A stretch of DNA of 64,000 nucleotides from an uncultured Lachnospiraceae bacterium (GCA_948470335.1 CAOKOL010000016.1:1-64000), one strand, 5' to 3'; counted from the stretch's first letter, positions 42,852 to 51,938 are shown. Notes: generated by a model not told the origin, from the sequence alone. Numbers and translations are program-made.

Positions 42852-43157
42852 TTATATCAATCCGTCCGCCATTTCGGCAAGCGCCGCCTTTGCGGCTTCC
42901 GGTTCCCTGAGCGCCCAGTCCAGATATAAAAACGCCGCAGGCACCGTAAACCCCAGCTCCTCCACCAGTTCCGCGACGGTAAATCCTTCATATACATCCT
43001 CCGGCAAAACTCCTGCCCGAAACCACAAGTCCAACTGCTCCAGCAGCCGGGGCGTCATCTGTTCCATCTTATTCACAGCCTGCTCCGCCTCATACCGGGT
43101 ATACCCGATCTCCAGCAGACAGGCCATTCTGTCAAAACGCTCTTTTCCTTCTTCCAT
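42852..43157 (-). CDS. Small helical protein, 101 residues
   Basis: All-helical acidic protein with LLEIGYTRYEAEQAVNKM near the start, which has the spacing of a UBA-like three-helix bundle, and a second helical half (AGVLPEDVYEGFTVAELVEE). No family is recognised, and the UBA comparison is weak. GGGGAG precedes the ATG. It lies 12 bases after the metallopeptidase gene and may be its inhibitor or adaptor. Confidence 0.65.
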   Translation of the reverse strand: MEEGKERFDRMACLLEIGYTRYEAEQAVNKMEQMTPRLLEQLDLWFRAGVLPEDVYEGFTVAELVEELGFTVPAAFLYLDWALREPEAAKAALAEMADGLI

Positions 43158-43169
43158 CCGACTCCCCTT

Positions 43170-43868
43170 TCAGAACCCTTCCGTCACCAGTGCCGCGAAA
43201 TTTCTGGCATCCGTCTCTACCGGCTGGTTATAATAACCCTCAAAATCCATCGCAGACCTGATATAATTTCCCACCAGATTCCTGCGCCATATTTCCACCT
43301 TGTCATCGGGAATATGCGGTTCCAGCTTTCCCTGCACCGCCTGCCACTGCATCATATGACGCACTTCATGAACCGCAGACACCGCACATTTTCTCAAAAT
43401 CCGTTCGTCTTCCTGCAAGAGAAAATGGCTGTTCAGATAAATAGAACCTTCCTCAAAACTGCATTTTCCCATACAGGAGGCAATCTCGGCGCCTGAAAAA
43501 ATCTGGTCCGAATCGGTAATCATTACATCGCATTCCGACATTCCATACAGATCCAGCAGCGCATACACAAAATCTTCGATCAGTGCCATCCGCCGCCGGG
43601 GACTCAGCGCTGCCAGCACTTCTCCGGCTACGCCGACGGCCTCTTTGGTTCTGCTCCCTTCGCCGCTGCCGGCTTCTTCACCGTCTCCGGCCGACCGGTC
43701 CGTTTCCGCAGCCACGCCGAAAAAACGTTCCGCCGTCTGTCTCGCCTGTCTCACCAGGCACATCTCCTCCTCTGACAAAACATCTTCTCTGCTTTTTCGG
43801 GAGATTCCTAAAAATAAGCCCAGCTTCTCATACACCCAGGCAAACCTGCGGCGGATCTCCGTCTTCAT
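43170..43868 (-). CDS. HExxH zinc metallopeptidase-like protein
   Basis: Protein of about 232 residues from the ATG at 43868 (preceded by GACGGAA; a TTG at 43931 would add 21 residues). The zinc motif HEVRH lies in AVSAVHEVRHMMQWQ (about residues 167-171), and a third ligand is likely Glu in NQPVETDARNFAALV (about 218-222), the usual HExxH...ExDA arrangement of gluzincin-type peptidases. The N-terminus is helical with an acidic, low-complexity middle. No signal peptide is seen, so it would act in the cytoplasm. It is the first gene of the orphan operon, directly behind its promoter. Confidence 0.72.
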   Translation of the reverse strand: MKTEIRRRFAWVYEKLGLFLGISRKSREDVLSEEEMCLVRQARQTAERFFGVAAETDRSAGDGEEAGSGEGSRTKEAVGVAGEVLAALSPRRRMALIEDFVYALLDLYGMSECDVMITDSDQIFSGAEIASCMGKCSFEEGSIYLNSHFLLQEDERILRKCAVSAVHEVRHMMQWQAVQGKLEPHIPDDKVEIWRRNLVGNYIRSAMDFEGYYNQPVETDARNFAALVTEGF

Positions 43869-43982
43869 TTCCGTCACTGTCTGCAATAATACACTGACCA
43901 AACCCGGCCCCCTGACCGACCGGTACCCCAAAAATATCCGTACTTAGGGGTATCTGTCTTATTTCATTTAATTAATACAATT

Positions 43983-44010
43983 ATTATAACACACTTTTAA
44001 AAAAGTGCAA
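43983..44010 (-). promoter_or_regulatory. Promoter of the orphan GTPase/AAA+ operon
   Basis: TTGCAC and TATAAT are separated by 16 bases on the minus strand. The spacer contains the palindrome ACTTTTTTAAAAGT, a possible operator. The predicted start is near 43976. The rest of the gap to 44256 carries the divergent FecR promoter. Confidence 0.7.
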
Positions 44011-44138
44011 TAATATGTTGCTATTTCATTTCCGCTGATTCAGTTCCACTTTCCTGCGGCCGGTTCCTCAAAAACCGGAAAACGCTTTATAACAGGTAAT
44101 TTTATACGTGGCATAAATAATACCGTTTACAGGACTGT

Positions 44139-44167
44139 TTGACAACCGCTGCGAAATATGTTAAACT
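44139..44167 (+). promoter_or_regulatory. Promoter of the FecR-domain lipoprotein gene
   Basis: TTGACA and TAAACT are separated by 17 bases, giving a start near 44174 and a leader of about 80 bases. Confidence 0.75.
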
Positions 44168-44256
44168 TTTACAGATGTTTTATGTATTTTTTCACTTAAT
44201 TGTATACAAAATTGAAATTATGAACCTAACAAAAAAGACTAAGGAGGAAATGAAAA

Positions 44257-45537
44257 ATGAAACGATCAGGCCCTTTTATTTTCACACTGCTGCTGACCGT
44301 ACTGTTCTGCACGGCATGCGGCGGAAACGGCAGCAAGTCCGCCAGTGCCACGACAATGCGCCTGGAACGGACGGAAGGTTCCGTGAGTGTATCGGACGAT
44401 CAGGGAGAAAACGTAAAACTGCAGGAACATCTGCCTTTATACAGCGGATATCTGACAGAAACGGTGTCCGCCAGCTATGCCTGGATTAACCTGGATGACG
44501 TCAAGCTGGCCAAACTGGATGAAGACAGCCGGGCTTCCGTTCGCAAGGAAAACAAGCATCTGGAACTGACTGCTGATCAGGGAAGTCTGTTTTTTCATGT
44601 AACGGAACCACTGGAGGAAGATGAAACTATGGAAATCCGTACCGGAACCATGGTCGTTGGAATTCGGGGCACCTGCGGCTGGGTCGATTCCCGAAGCATA
44701 AACAGTTCCTCCGTCTATATTTTAGAAGGAACCGTTACCTGTGAACTGCCCGACGGCAGCGAAAGCGTTCAGATTTCCGGCGGAGAAATGGCAAGGGTCA
44801 TCTCCGATGAGAACGGGAACATGCATCTTGAAACCAAACGTTTCTTCCGGGAGGATATTCCGCCCTATGTGCAGGCGGAACTGGACGATGCGCTGCTGAC
44901 CGCAGTTCCGGAAACCCTTCCGGAAGAAGAAACCTCTTCCGAAGCGCCTGCCGAAACCGAAGCCGCAGAAGACGGCGTACATACAATGCCTGTTTCCAGT
45001 GAAGAATTGACCGATATTTTACGCCAGGCCAACGACAAAATCATAACCATACAGGCCGGTACAGGGGATAATACGCTGATCATAGACGATTTTTCTTTCA
45101 TACATGAGAATGCCACCCTTCTGTTGGAGGAAGGCGTTTCTCTCTCCATCGCGGACGGAGGAACGATTAACGTCTATGGGAAAATGGAAGTGAAATCCGA
45201 TATCACAAACGACGGCTTTATCCTGATTACGGAAAACGGAGAACTCAGAGTGGACGGTCAGTTTGTCAATACCGGTCTAATTTCCAACGGCGAATCAGAT
45301 AAGGATACCGGAGACGGAACCACCCAAAATTCTCATATTGTCGCAGCCCAGGGCATCGAAAGTACCGGCGGAATCATTAATATGGGCACCATCGAGGGCA
45401 CCATTACACAAACCGAGAACGGAGCGCTTACTCTGGTCGGAGGCACTGTGGAGCATATCGTACTAAATGGAGGCCAACTGATCAACGCTGGCGGTGCTTA
45501 TGGTGAATTGACACAGAATGGGGGAACGATTAGGTAG
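44257..45537 (+). CDS. FecR-domain lipoprotein
   Basis: Surface lipoprotein of 426 residues. A signal peptide leads to the lipobox LFCTACGG (Cys at about 21). A FecR-type domain follows (RLERTEGSVSVSDDQGENVK, LDEDSRASVRKENKHLELTA, then MEIRTGTMVVGIRGTCGWVD). After an acidic Glu/Ala-rich linker, the last 170 residues are short beta-strand repeats with Gly/Asn turns (DGGTINVYGKMEVKSDITND, GALTLVGGTVEHIVLNGGQL), like a small beta-helix. No TonB or sigma-factor partner is nearby, so a transport role is unlikely. AAGGAGG precedes the ATG. Confidence 0.82.
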   Translation: MKRSGPFIFTLLLTVLFCTACGGNGSKSASATTMRLERTEGSVSVSDDQGENVKLQEHLPLYSGYLTETVSASYAWINLDDVKLAKLDEDSRASVRKENKHLELTADQGSLFFHVTEPLEEDETMEIRTGTMVVGIRGTCGWVDSRSINSSSVYILEGTVTCELPDGSESVQISGGEMARVISDENGNMHLETKRFFREDIPPYVQAELDDALLTAVPETLPEEETSSEAPAETEAAEDGVHTMPVSSEELTDILRQANDKIITIQAGTGDNTLIIDDFSFIHENATLLLEEGVSLSIADGGTINVYGKMEVKSDITNDGFILITENGELRVDGQFVNTGLISNGESDKDTGDGTTQNSHIVAAQGIESTGGIINMGTIEGTITQTENGALTLVGGTVEHIVLNGGQLINAGGAYGELTQNGGTIR

Positions 45538-45553
45538 GATCAGAATTTTTAAT

Positions 45554-45586
45554 GGAGGAGGGCAGAAAGGGGGGGCTGCCTCCTCC
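45554..45586. terminator. GC-rich hairpin between convergent genes
   Basis: GGAGGAGGgCAG pairs with CTGCCTCCTCC around a loop containing G7. Neither strand has a good T run, so termination here is probable but weak. Confidence 0.4.
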
Positions 45587-45606
45587 GTTGATCTATGCAT
45601 TTACTG

Positions 45607-46746
45607 TTATGATAAAACCAAACAAAGAACAGACTTTACTTTTTGCATTTCTTCTTCCGTAATATTCGTACTGCATGGAAGCGTGATAATTCTCTCCCAA
45701 AGAGATTCGGCCACAAAAACCTTACCTCTTGGAGATGACCGATAGGGTTTTTGCAAATGCACCGGTTTCCAAAATGGCCGCGCTTCAATATCTCGTTTTT
45801 TCAATTCATCACATATATATTTTGCATCTTTCAACGTCGCAGACACTGGCAGCACAATCCCGCTGAACCAGCAGGAACTTCCTTCCGTATGCGGGAAAAA
45901 TGAAAAATCCCCCTTTCCATTCAGTGCCTCTTTATAATAAATCCGCACCCATCTCTTTGTTTTTACAAAATCATCCAGACATTCCATTTGCGCACATCCC
46001 ACTGCGGCCTGAACATTCGTCATTCTGTAATTAAAGCCAACCATATCAAAGTCATAATCCGGCCAAACACGAGCGGTTGTGGTAAGATGGCGCACCAGAT
46101 TTAACAATTCCTTATTATTGCCGACTACGGCCCCACCGCCGCCACAGGTTATCGTCTTATTACCGTTGAAAGACAGAACGGAAACATCGGCAAGTTTTCC
46201 AAAAGGCTGCTGATTATATTCCGCTCCAATGGCACAGGCAGCATCAACAACAAGGGGTAATTCATATTCGTCTGCAATGGATCGAAAAAGAGACATATCC
46301 GGAATATTTCCTAATGTATAAACCGGCATTATGGCCGCCACACGTTTTCCGCTTGGTTTATGAATAAGAATACTTCCTTTTTTCTCACAATACCGATTCA
46401 TTTCCTGTCTAACTATTTTTGGATCTAAACACCAGTCATCAGCGCTGATATCCATACACCAGGGCTCCGCTCCGCAATGAGCGACGGCATTGGCAGACGC
46501 AATAAATGTAAACGTGGGAATGATCACCAGCTCCCCATGTTTCACTCCAACCGCTGTTAATGCCGCATGAAGTCCTGTCGTTCCTGCGGATGTTGCAACG
46601 GCATAATCACTTCCCGTAGCTTTGGCAACCATGCTTTCAAACCGTGTTACATATTCGCCAACGCTTGACACAAATGTTGTCTCTATACAATTATCCAAAT
46701 ATTTCTTCTCATTGCCAGTCAGATTCGGCACAGCCAAAAATATCAA
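45607..46746 (-). CDS. legC: LegC-type PLP aminotransferase
   Basis: Sugar aminotransferase of 379 residues of the DegT/DnrJ/EryC1 fold. It most likely aminates the 4-keto sugar made by the dehydratase encoded upstream. It opens with the family pattern FLAVPNLTGNEKKYL. The PLP-binding Lys is in LSFNGNKTITCGGGG, preceded by VVDAACAIGAEYNQQPFGKL. The sequence fits the LegC subgroup of legionaminic acid pathways. The start is TTG at 46746 with AGGGG upstream. It is the last gene of the nonulosonic acid run. Confidence 0.85.
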   Translation of the reverse strand: MIFLAVPNLTGNEKKYLDNCIETTFVSSVGEYVTRFESMVAKATGSDYAVATSAGTTGLHAALTAVGVKHGELVIIPTFTFIASANAVAHCGAEPWCMDISADDWCLDPKIVRQEMNRYCEKKGSILIHKPSGKRVAAIMPVYTLGNIPDMSLFRSIADEYELPLVVDAACAIGAEYNQQPFGKLADVSVLSFNGNKTITCGGGGAVVGNNKELLNLVRHLTTTARVWPDYDFDMVGFNYRMTNVQAAVGCAQMECLDDFVKTKRWVRIYYKEALNGKGDFSFFPHTEGSSCWFSGIVLPVSATLKDAKYICDELKKRDIEARPFWKPVHLQKPYRSSPRGKVFVAESLWERIITLPCSTNITEEEMQKVKSVLCLVLS

Positions 46747-46800
46747 AAATTTCAGTCCCCTTTCTTATCGTTATCGGTTGTTTTTATAAATTGTAGGACC

Positions 46801-48009
46801 CTACATCTTCCCATCAAGAGATTTTCCGGTCTCTATATGTTCAAAATTGGGCAGATATTCCGCTAGTATTCCAACAATGTCCTCTTTTGTAATAAGTTCA
46901 CTCTCAAAGGCTTTGTCAAGCATGGCAATCAGATCAAGAACGGCATTTTTATCAGGTGCCGGTTTATCTGTTATCACCCCAAGAGATGCAAAACGTTCCA
47001 GATCCACATGCTCCCCCTGTACATAAAACTCCTCAGACGTTTTCTCTCCGCTCGTATCGGATTTGCTGAAATGTACGGGATAAATCCGGCTTCCTGCACG
47101 CAGTTCTTCGGCCTCTTTTATCGCTTCTTCATCACTTCCGCAATATTTTATTTCGTATCCGTAAGAGGCAAGCAATTCTTCGGCAATCCGGTCAAAACGC
47201 TCCATCTGCGCCTCATTTAACTTCGGAAAGAATATGGCACGGTTTTCCCCAAGCATGGCGGCAAGCATACAGATCTGTCCGGACTCCTGCGGGGAAACAA
47301 AGTAACGTTTTACATCGGAAGGAGCTGACAAAGGCTGCAGTCTGGAAATACGCTCCAGAAAACCGGCGGGAAGAGAACCGTTGGAAAAAGCTACATTCGC
47401 AAACCGCGCGGTTTTCACAGGAAAAGAATCGGAATATGAGAAAATCAGATCCTCCATAATTCTTTTGCTTGCTCCCATAATATTCACCGGATTAGCGGCT
47501 TTATCCGTTGATACACAAAAATAAGCCAAAGGATTATATTCCTCCAGCAGATCAAGCAGTCCTCTGGCATTGATTACGTTATTGCGGAGCAGCGCCTCCA
47601 CCGAATATATGTCCTTTTCACTTCTTACATGTTTATGAGCCGAGAAATTGGCAACGATGTCAAATCCTCCATGTGCTTTAAAAAAACGTTTGAATGTCAC
47701 AGAACTGTAATCCATCGGATAGGGAAGATAAACAGAAGGCACAAAAGAGCTGGAGGCACGCAGATTCCTTGTCAGCTCTGTTAAAGCATTCTCATTTGTA
47801 TCTGCAACATACAGTTCCGAAGGCTTAAACGGCAAGAGCGCACGAATAAAAGAGCTGCCGATACTGCCCGCTCCTCCAATTACAAGAACGCTTTTTCCGC
47901 CGATAATATCAGAAAGATCTTCTCTGTAAGAATCTATATCTGTTTCGAACATTGAATCAGAACGTTTCGTCACATACGTTTTTATAAAATCATCAAGATT
48001 GAACATCAT
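46801..48009 (-). CDS. legB: LegB-type nucleotide-sugar 4,6-dehydratase
   Basis: NAD-dependent dehydratase of about 402 residues of the extended short-chain dehydrogenase fold. The cofactor motif is VLVIGGAGSIGSSFIRAL. The usual catalytic Tyr-Lys position reads MGASKR, with Ala where many relatives have Thr and Met where Tyr may be expected, as in other members of this inverting-type dehydratase group. It should convert the nucleotide-activated GlcNAc to its 4-keto-6-deoxy form, the first committed step. ATG 48009 has GGAGGGC upstream. Confidence 0.8.
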   Translation of the reverse strand: MMFNLDDFIKTYVTKRSDSMFETDIDSYREDLSDIIGGKSVLVIGGAGSIGSSFIRALLPFKPSELYVADTNENALTELTRNLRASSSFVPSVYLPYPMDYSSVTFKRFFKAHGGFDIVANFSAHKHVRSEKDIYSVEALLRNNVINARGLLDLLEEYNPLAYFCVSTDKAANPVNIMGASKRIMEDLIFSYSDSFPVKTARFANVAFSNGSLPAGFLERISRLQPLSAPSDVKRYFVSPQESGQICMLAAMLGENRAIFFPKLNEAQMERFDRIAEELLASYGYEIKYCGSDEEAIKEAEELRAGSRIYPVHFSKSDTSGEKTSEEFYVQGEHVDLERFASLGVITDKPAPDKNAVLDLIAMLDKAFESELITKEDIVGILAEYLPNFEHIETGKSLDGKM

Positions 48010-48113
48010 AAGCCCGCCCTCCGCACATCTGTTCGGCATTCCATGTGTTCGAAATATCCCCTTCGAACCATCCGAAAACTTCCGAACTCATACTCTGTTT
48101 TTTCTTTCTGCTG

Positions 48114-48797
48114 TCAATTATTCCGCATTAAATATTCCGCGAATCTAAAATCAAATTCCGTGTCAATATCAACGCTCCGCTCTTTCGGCATTATATAGGC
48201 ATAACCACCCTCCCTGTATAAAAACCTGTCCTCGCGAAACCGCTCTATGTCCGCAATATATATAGCGCCATTCGGCCTGTAAAACGTCTTCATCCCTTGT
48301 CTTTGGCCATCCTGTCTTCTTTCAATAAAGCCATTCAGCGAATAATCTTCTCCCAGTGTCCCGCACCAGGCAAGCGGATGATCCAGTTCACAAACAGAGA
48401 CTACCGCTGTCGCATTCTTTTCACCGTACAATTGATAAGCATTGATCAAATCTTCCGCACTTCTCATCGGAGACGTAGGCTGAAGCAGGCAAAACGTGGA
48501 AAATTCCTTTCCCATTTTCTCGTACCCAAGCAACACTTCCTCTATCGCATCCCACGACGATGCGGTGTCTGATGAAGTCGCTTCACTGCGGAGAAAGGGA
48601 ACTTCCGCTCCATATTCACAGGCGATTTTTGCATATTCCTCAGAATCTGTTGATACCATAACGGTAGAAAACTGACCGGAATCTAATGCCGCTTCAATGG
48701 AATAGGCCATTAGCGGCCTGCCCAGTAATGGTTTAATGTTTTTATCTTTCAGCCCTTTCGAGCCGCTTCTTGCCGATATTATTGCAATATTTTTCAA
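48114..48797 (-). CDS. legF: CMP-nonulosonic acid cytidylyltransferase (LegF/NeuA type)
   Basis: Activates the nonulosonic acid with CTP to the CMP-sugar used by transferases. The TTG start gives KNIAIISARSGSKGLKDKNI, the signature of the family. VSTDSEEYAKIACEYGAEVP and CLLQPTSPMRSAEDL are also diagnostic, with EVDIDTEFDF-like SVDIDTEFDFRFAEYL at the end. The protein is 227 residues. A longer in-frame reading to 48821 has no better ribosome site. It follows the 2-epimerase gene. Confidence 0.88.
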   Translation of the reverse strand: MKNIAIISARSGSKGLKDKNIKPLLGRPLMAYSIEAALDSGQFSTVMVSTDSEEYAKIACEYGAEVPFLRSEATSSDTASSWDAIEEVLLGYEKMGKEFSTFCLLQPTSPMRSAEDLINAYQLYGEKNATAVVSVCELDHPLAWCGTLGEDYSLNGFIERRQDGQRQGMKTFYRPNGAIYIADIERFREDRFLYREGGYAYIMPKERSVDIDTEFDFRFAEYLMRNN

Positions 48798-48890
48798 TCC
48801 GTTCCACCAAAAATCCGGCAAAGCATATCACTCATACGTTTTGCCGGATGCCTTATAAACAATTTTTAATCAATCTCATCTTTTGGATAA

Positions 48891-50045
48891 TTAATTTCGA
48901 ATATCGTAAAAACCTTTTTTCAAATCTATCATTCCATCAAAAAGAAATTTTTTTATGATCCTGATGATTTCCATGGAAGTTTTTCCATCGCCATAAACAT
49001 GTGATGGTATCCTGTTCATCGCTGCCGTTCCTTTTATTGCTTTTGTTATCTCATTTTTTTCAACAGGACAGTTGATAATCGTTTCCGACATGATCCGCCC
49101 TTTCTGCCTGTCACCAATATTGATTACGGGCACACCAAATGCCGGAACCTCTATTATGCCGCTTGAACTGTTGCCCAAAACGAACGCAGCATATTTTACC
49201 GCACTGAGATATCGCTTCATTCCAAGAGAGCTGACTAACCGGACATGACTGTGCCCTGACGTATATTCTTCCCAAACCTCATTCACCGCGTTGCCGCCGG
49301 CATCCGTGTTTGCCTTAGTAATCAGATAAAAATAATCCTCATTCCTTTCCATAGCCGCACACAGTTCCAGCGCCTGTTCTGCCGCTGTCGAACATTCCAG
49401 GGTCACAGGATGAAAAGTGACAACCGCATACGGCATATCCGGCGGAATGCCGATATCGGATTTTATATGATCTTCATTCAATAATTCCGTATGAAAGATA
49501 TTTTCAATTCCCAAAGCCCCCACATGAAACACACGCATCGGATCTTCGCCTAATTGAATCACTCTTTTCCGATAAAGCTCCGTCGCCGTGAAATGCAGAT
49601 AACTCATCTTGGTAATCGCATGTCTCACACAGTCATCCACAGCTCCTTCCGTTACCTCGCCGCCGTGAATATGCGCGATCGGTATCCTCTCATTCATGGC
49701 CGCGGCCGCTACCCCCAGCATTTCCGTACGGTCTCCGAGAATAATCAGCATATCAGGCCGGTCACTGCGAAAGCAATCCGCAAATCCCCTTATGGCATTG
49801 GACATGGCCAACGAGACTTCATATTCACTGTCCCCCTCTGCCAGTATGGGTATCTCATGTGAGATCGGAAAGCCATCTTCCCTGATCCTGTTTATCGTAT
49901 ATCCCTGTTTCTCTGCCAGATGTCCTCCTGTGACGATCAAATCAAGCGCTAACTCCTGATCCCCGGCAATGCGTCTGATTAACGGTGTCAGCAATCCGTA
50001 TTCCGCCCTTGTAGCGGTTACTACGGCAATTTTTTTCTTTCTCAT
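48891..50045 (-). CDS. legG: Hydrolysing NDP-sugar 2-epimerase (LegG/NeuC type)
   Basis: Removes the nucleotide and epimerises C2, giving the free 2,4-diamino-type hexose or ManNAc. The protein of about 384 residues opens KKKIAVVTATRAEYGLLTPL and has LIILGDRTEMLGVAAAAM, AHIHGGEVTEGAVDDCVRHA and NSSSGIIEVPAFGVPVINIG, all diagnostic of the UDP-GlcNAc 2-epimerase fold. The legionaminic form is favoured over sialic acid by the LegB/LegC/PtmE context. Confidence 0.88.
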   Translation of the reverse strand: MRKKKIAVVTATRAEYGLLTPLIRRIAGDQELALDLIVTGGHLAEKQGYTINRIREDGFPISHEIPILAEGDSEYEVSLAMSNAIRGFADCFRSDRPDMLIILGDRTEMLGVAAAAMNERIPIAHIHGGEVTEGAVDDCVRHAITKMSYLHFTATELYRKRVIQLGEDPMRVFHVGALGIENIFHTELLNEDHIKSDIGIPPDMPYAVVTFHPVTLECSTAAEQALELCAAMERNEDYFYLITKANTDAGGNAVNEVWEEYTSGHSHVRLVSSLGMKRYLSAVKYAAFVLGNSSSGIIEVPAFGVPVINIGDRQKGRIMSETIINCPVEKNEITKAIKGTAAMNRIPSHVYGDGKTSMEIIRIIKKFLFDGMIDLKKGFYDIRN

Positions 50046-50058
50046 AATATTTTCTTCT

Positions 50059-51054
50059 CTATATCTCCACCGGCTCATCCGCAGCAAAATCCCGTTTCGC
50101 TATGGTACCGATTATTTCATTCCATTTCATTGGACTCATTCCTGTTCCCGGCCGTTTGGTCGTTAGATTTTCCTCCGTAAATATCTCCCCTTTTCTGATC
50201 TCCCTTGCGGCCATAATGCTCTTTCTGACTATTTCAATATGCATCCGTTCGGATTCCGACGGTCTTTTCAGGCCGTCTCCCATGGCCCGCTCCGTATTTC
50301 TTATTGCCCTGACCATTTCCGCAAGTTCATCCGGTTCAAGACTCGCTTTGTGATCGGGTCCCTCCATATTCCGGTCAAGCGTAAAATGCTTCTCAATCAC
50401 TTCCGCTCCCATGGCCGCAGCGGCAACAGCCACTTCTATTCCTTTGGTATGATCCGAATACCCGACCGCACATCCGCAGTGCGCTTTCATCGTCAGCATC
50501 GCATTCAGATTAACCTCCTCCACAGGCGCCGGATAGTTCGTCGTGCAGTGCAGAAGCGCAATGTTCCCCGCCCCGTTAGACCTCAGCACTTCCAGCGCGT
50601 CATCCACTTCCCGCAGCGTACTCATTCCTGTCGATAAAATCACATGCTTTCCCGTCTTCGCGATCTTTACAAGATATGGATAATTCGTAATCTCCCCGGA
50701 AGGAATTTTCCAGGTATCCTGCAGATCATTCAAAAAATCAATGCTCTCCATATCAAAAGGTGTAGACAGAAACCGAATCCCAATCTCCCGGCAGTAATCC
50801 GCAAGGTCCCGGAATTCTTTATTGCTCAGCACCAGCCTTCTGAGCATGGCTTCCTGTGATTCCTCTTTCCCCATATTTTCTTTTTGATATTCCGCCATCC
50901 GGGCCTGTTTTGACGCAAGCTTCCGGGGATTAAACGTCTGAAACTTTACGATATCCGCCCCGCATTTTTTCGCTGTTAAAACCAGCTCTCTGGCAGTTTT
51001 AATATCCCCGTTGTGATTAACGCCCGCTTCCGCTATAATCAGTATCTTTCCCAT
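50059..51054 (-). CDS. legI: Nonulosonic acid synthase (LegI/NeuB type)
   Basis: Condenses the hexose with phosphoenolpyruvate to the nine-carbon acid. The 331-residue protein opens ILIIAEAGVNHNGDIKTARE, with ADIVKFQTFNPRKLASKQA, PFDMESIDFL, ALLHCTTNYPAPVEEVNLN and IEKHFTLDRNMEGPDHKASL. The C-terminal 60 residues are the antifreeze-like SAF domain (REIRKGEIFTEENLTTKRPG). It overlaps the formyltransferase gene by 16 bases. Confidence 0.9.
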   Translation of the reverse strand: MGKILIIAEAGVNHNGDIKTARELVLTAKKCGADIVKFQTFNPRKLASKQARMAEYQKENMGKEESQEAMLRRLVLSNKEFRDLADYCREIGIRFLSTPFDMESIDFLNDLQDTWKIPSGEITNYPYLVKIAKTGKHVILSTGMSTLREVDDALEVLRSNGAGNIALLHCTTNYPAPVEEVNLNAMLTMKAHCGCAVGYSDHTKGIEVAVAAAAMGAEVIEKHFTLDRNMEGPDHKASLEPDELAEMVRAIRNTERAMGDGLKRPSESERMHIEIVRKSIMAAREIRKGEIFTEENLTTKRPGTGMSPMKWNEIIGTIAKRDFAADEPVEI

Positions 51055-51938
51055 GTCATTCTGTCTCCGACTTTAATCTTTCCGCCGTATTCATATTCCG
51101 TAACTTCAACAAAGGTATCTTTTGTTTTCACGTAAAAGCCCCTGTCCGTTTTCCCGATAATCTGCCCCGGTATGTTAATATAGGCTCTCGCTTCTTTTAT
51201 TTCCGATACCCTGCCGATCCTGATCTCCTTCCCATTTATAAAAGACGACGCCATGGGACCCGGAGCACACAGAGCACGTACAAAATTAAATATTTCCCGG
51301 CTTGTGGAATTCCAGTCAATCCGTTCATCTCCCGGCTTCCTCATCCCGCAGTACATTCCCACCCGGTCAATCGTATCCTGCCGTATTGCCTTCACTTCGT
51401 TGTTTTGAATCTGTTTTACCGCGTCATACAGAATATCCGCACATCCCGTATACGCTCTGTCAAGCAGCGTCCGATAAGTATCTTGATCCGTAATCGGAAA
51501 AGTTCTCTGAAGGATGATATCTCCCGTATCGATTCCCTCATCCACGTAATGAACGGTAATACCAAAAGCTTTCTCATCATTCATCAACACCCAATTAAGA
51601 ATATTCCTTCCCCGATAAAAAGGGAGGTTTCCGGCATGGCAGTTTATTGTCTTTTGTTCCGGAAGATGAATCATCCTGTTCTTAAAGATCTGGTTAAAGG
51701 ACATGGATACGAACAAATCCACATGATAGGTTTTCATTCTGTTTACAAATTCATCCGAGTTAATATCCTGATGAATTTCTGTCGGGATATGATATTCCTC
51801 AGCCAGGGAAAGCAATACCGGATCCCGTTTGTCATAGCGTACCGAAACAAAAGCGATCTCAATTGTTTTATCATCGTTCAGTTTTCTGAAAGCCTTATGC
51901 GCCCACGGACCATCCCCAAAATAACCGATCCGCATCAT
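51039..51938 (-). CDS. Sugar N-formyltransferase-like protein
   Basis: Protein of 299 residues with the formyltetrahydrofolate-dependent formyltransferase fold. The catalytic Asn-His-Asp pattern is seen in INCHAGNLPFYRGRNILNWV and VHYVDEGIDTGDIILQ, and the C-terminus has an Fmt-like OB region (YINIPGQIIGKTDRGFYVKT). Lying inside a nonulosonic acid operon, it probably N-formylates the amino sugar or the acid. Its ATG overlaps the acyltransferase stop (ATGA) and has GGGAGG upstream, so its translation may depend on the frame of the poly-G tract in that gene. Confidence 0.8.
   Translation of the reverse strand: MMRIGYFGDGPWAHKAFRKLNDDKTIEIAFVSVRYDKRDPVLLSLAEEYHIPTEIHQDINSDEFVNRMKTYHVDLFVSMSFNQIFKNRMIHLPEQKTINCHAGNLPFYRGRNILNWVLMNDEKAFGITVHYVDEGIDTGDIILQRTFPITDQDTYRTLLDRAYTGCADILYDAVKQIQNNEVKAIRQDTIDRVGMYCGMRKPGDERIDWNSTSREIFNFVRALCAPGPMASSFINGKEIRIGRVSEIKEARAYINIPGQIIGKTDRGFYVKTKDTFVEVTEYEYGGKIKVGDRMTWERY

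Noticed and set aside
33738..43931. Reading the orphan operon as a type VI secretion, gas vesicle, Brxl/BREX or CBASS locus
   Set aside because: No sheath, GvpA-like, methyltransferase, PglZ or nucleotide cyclase signatures were found in any of the proteins.
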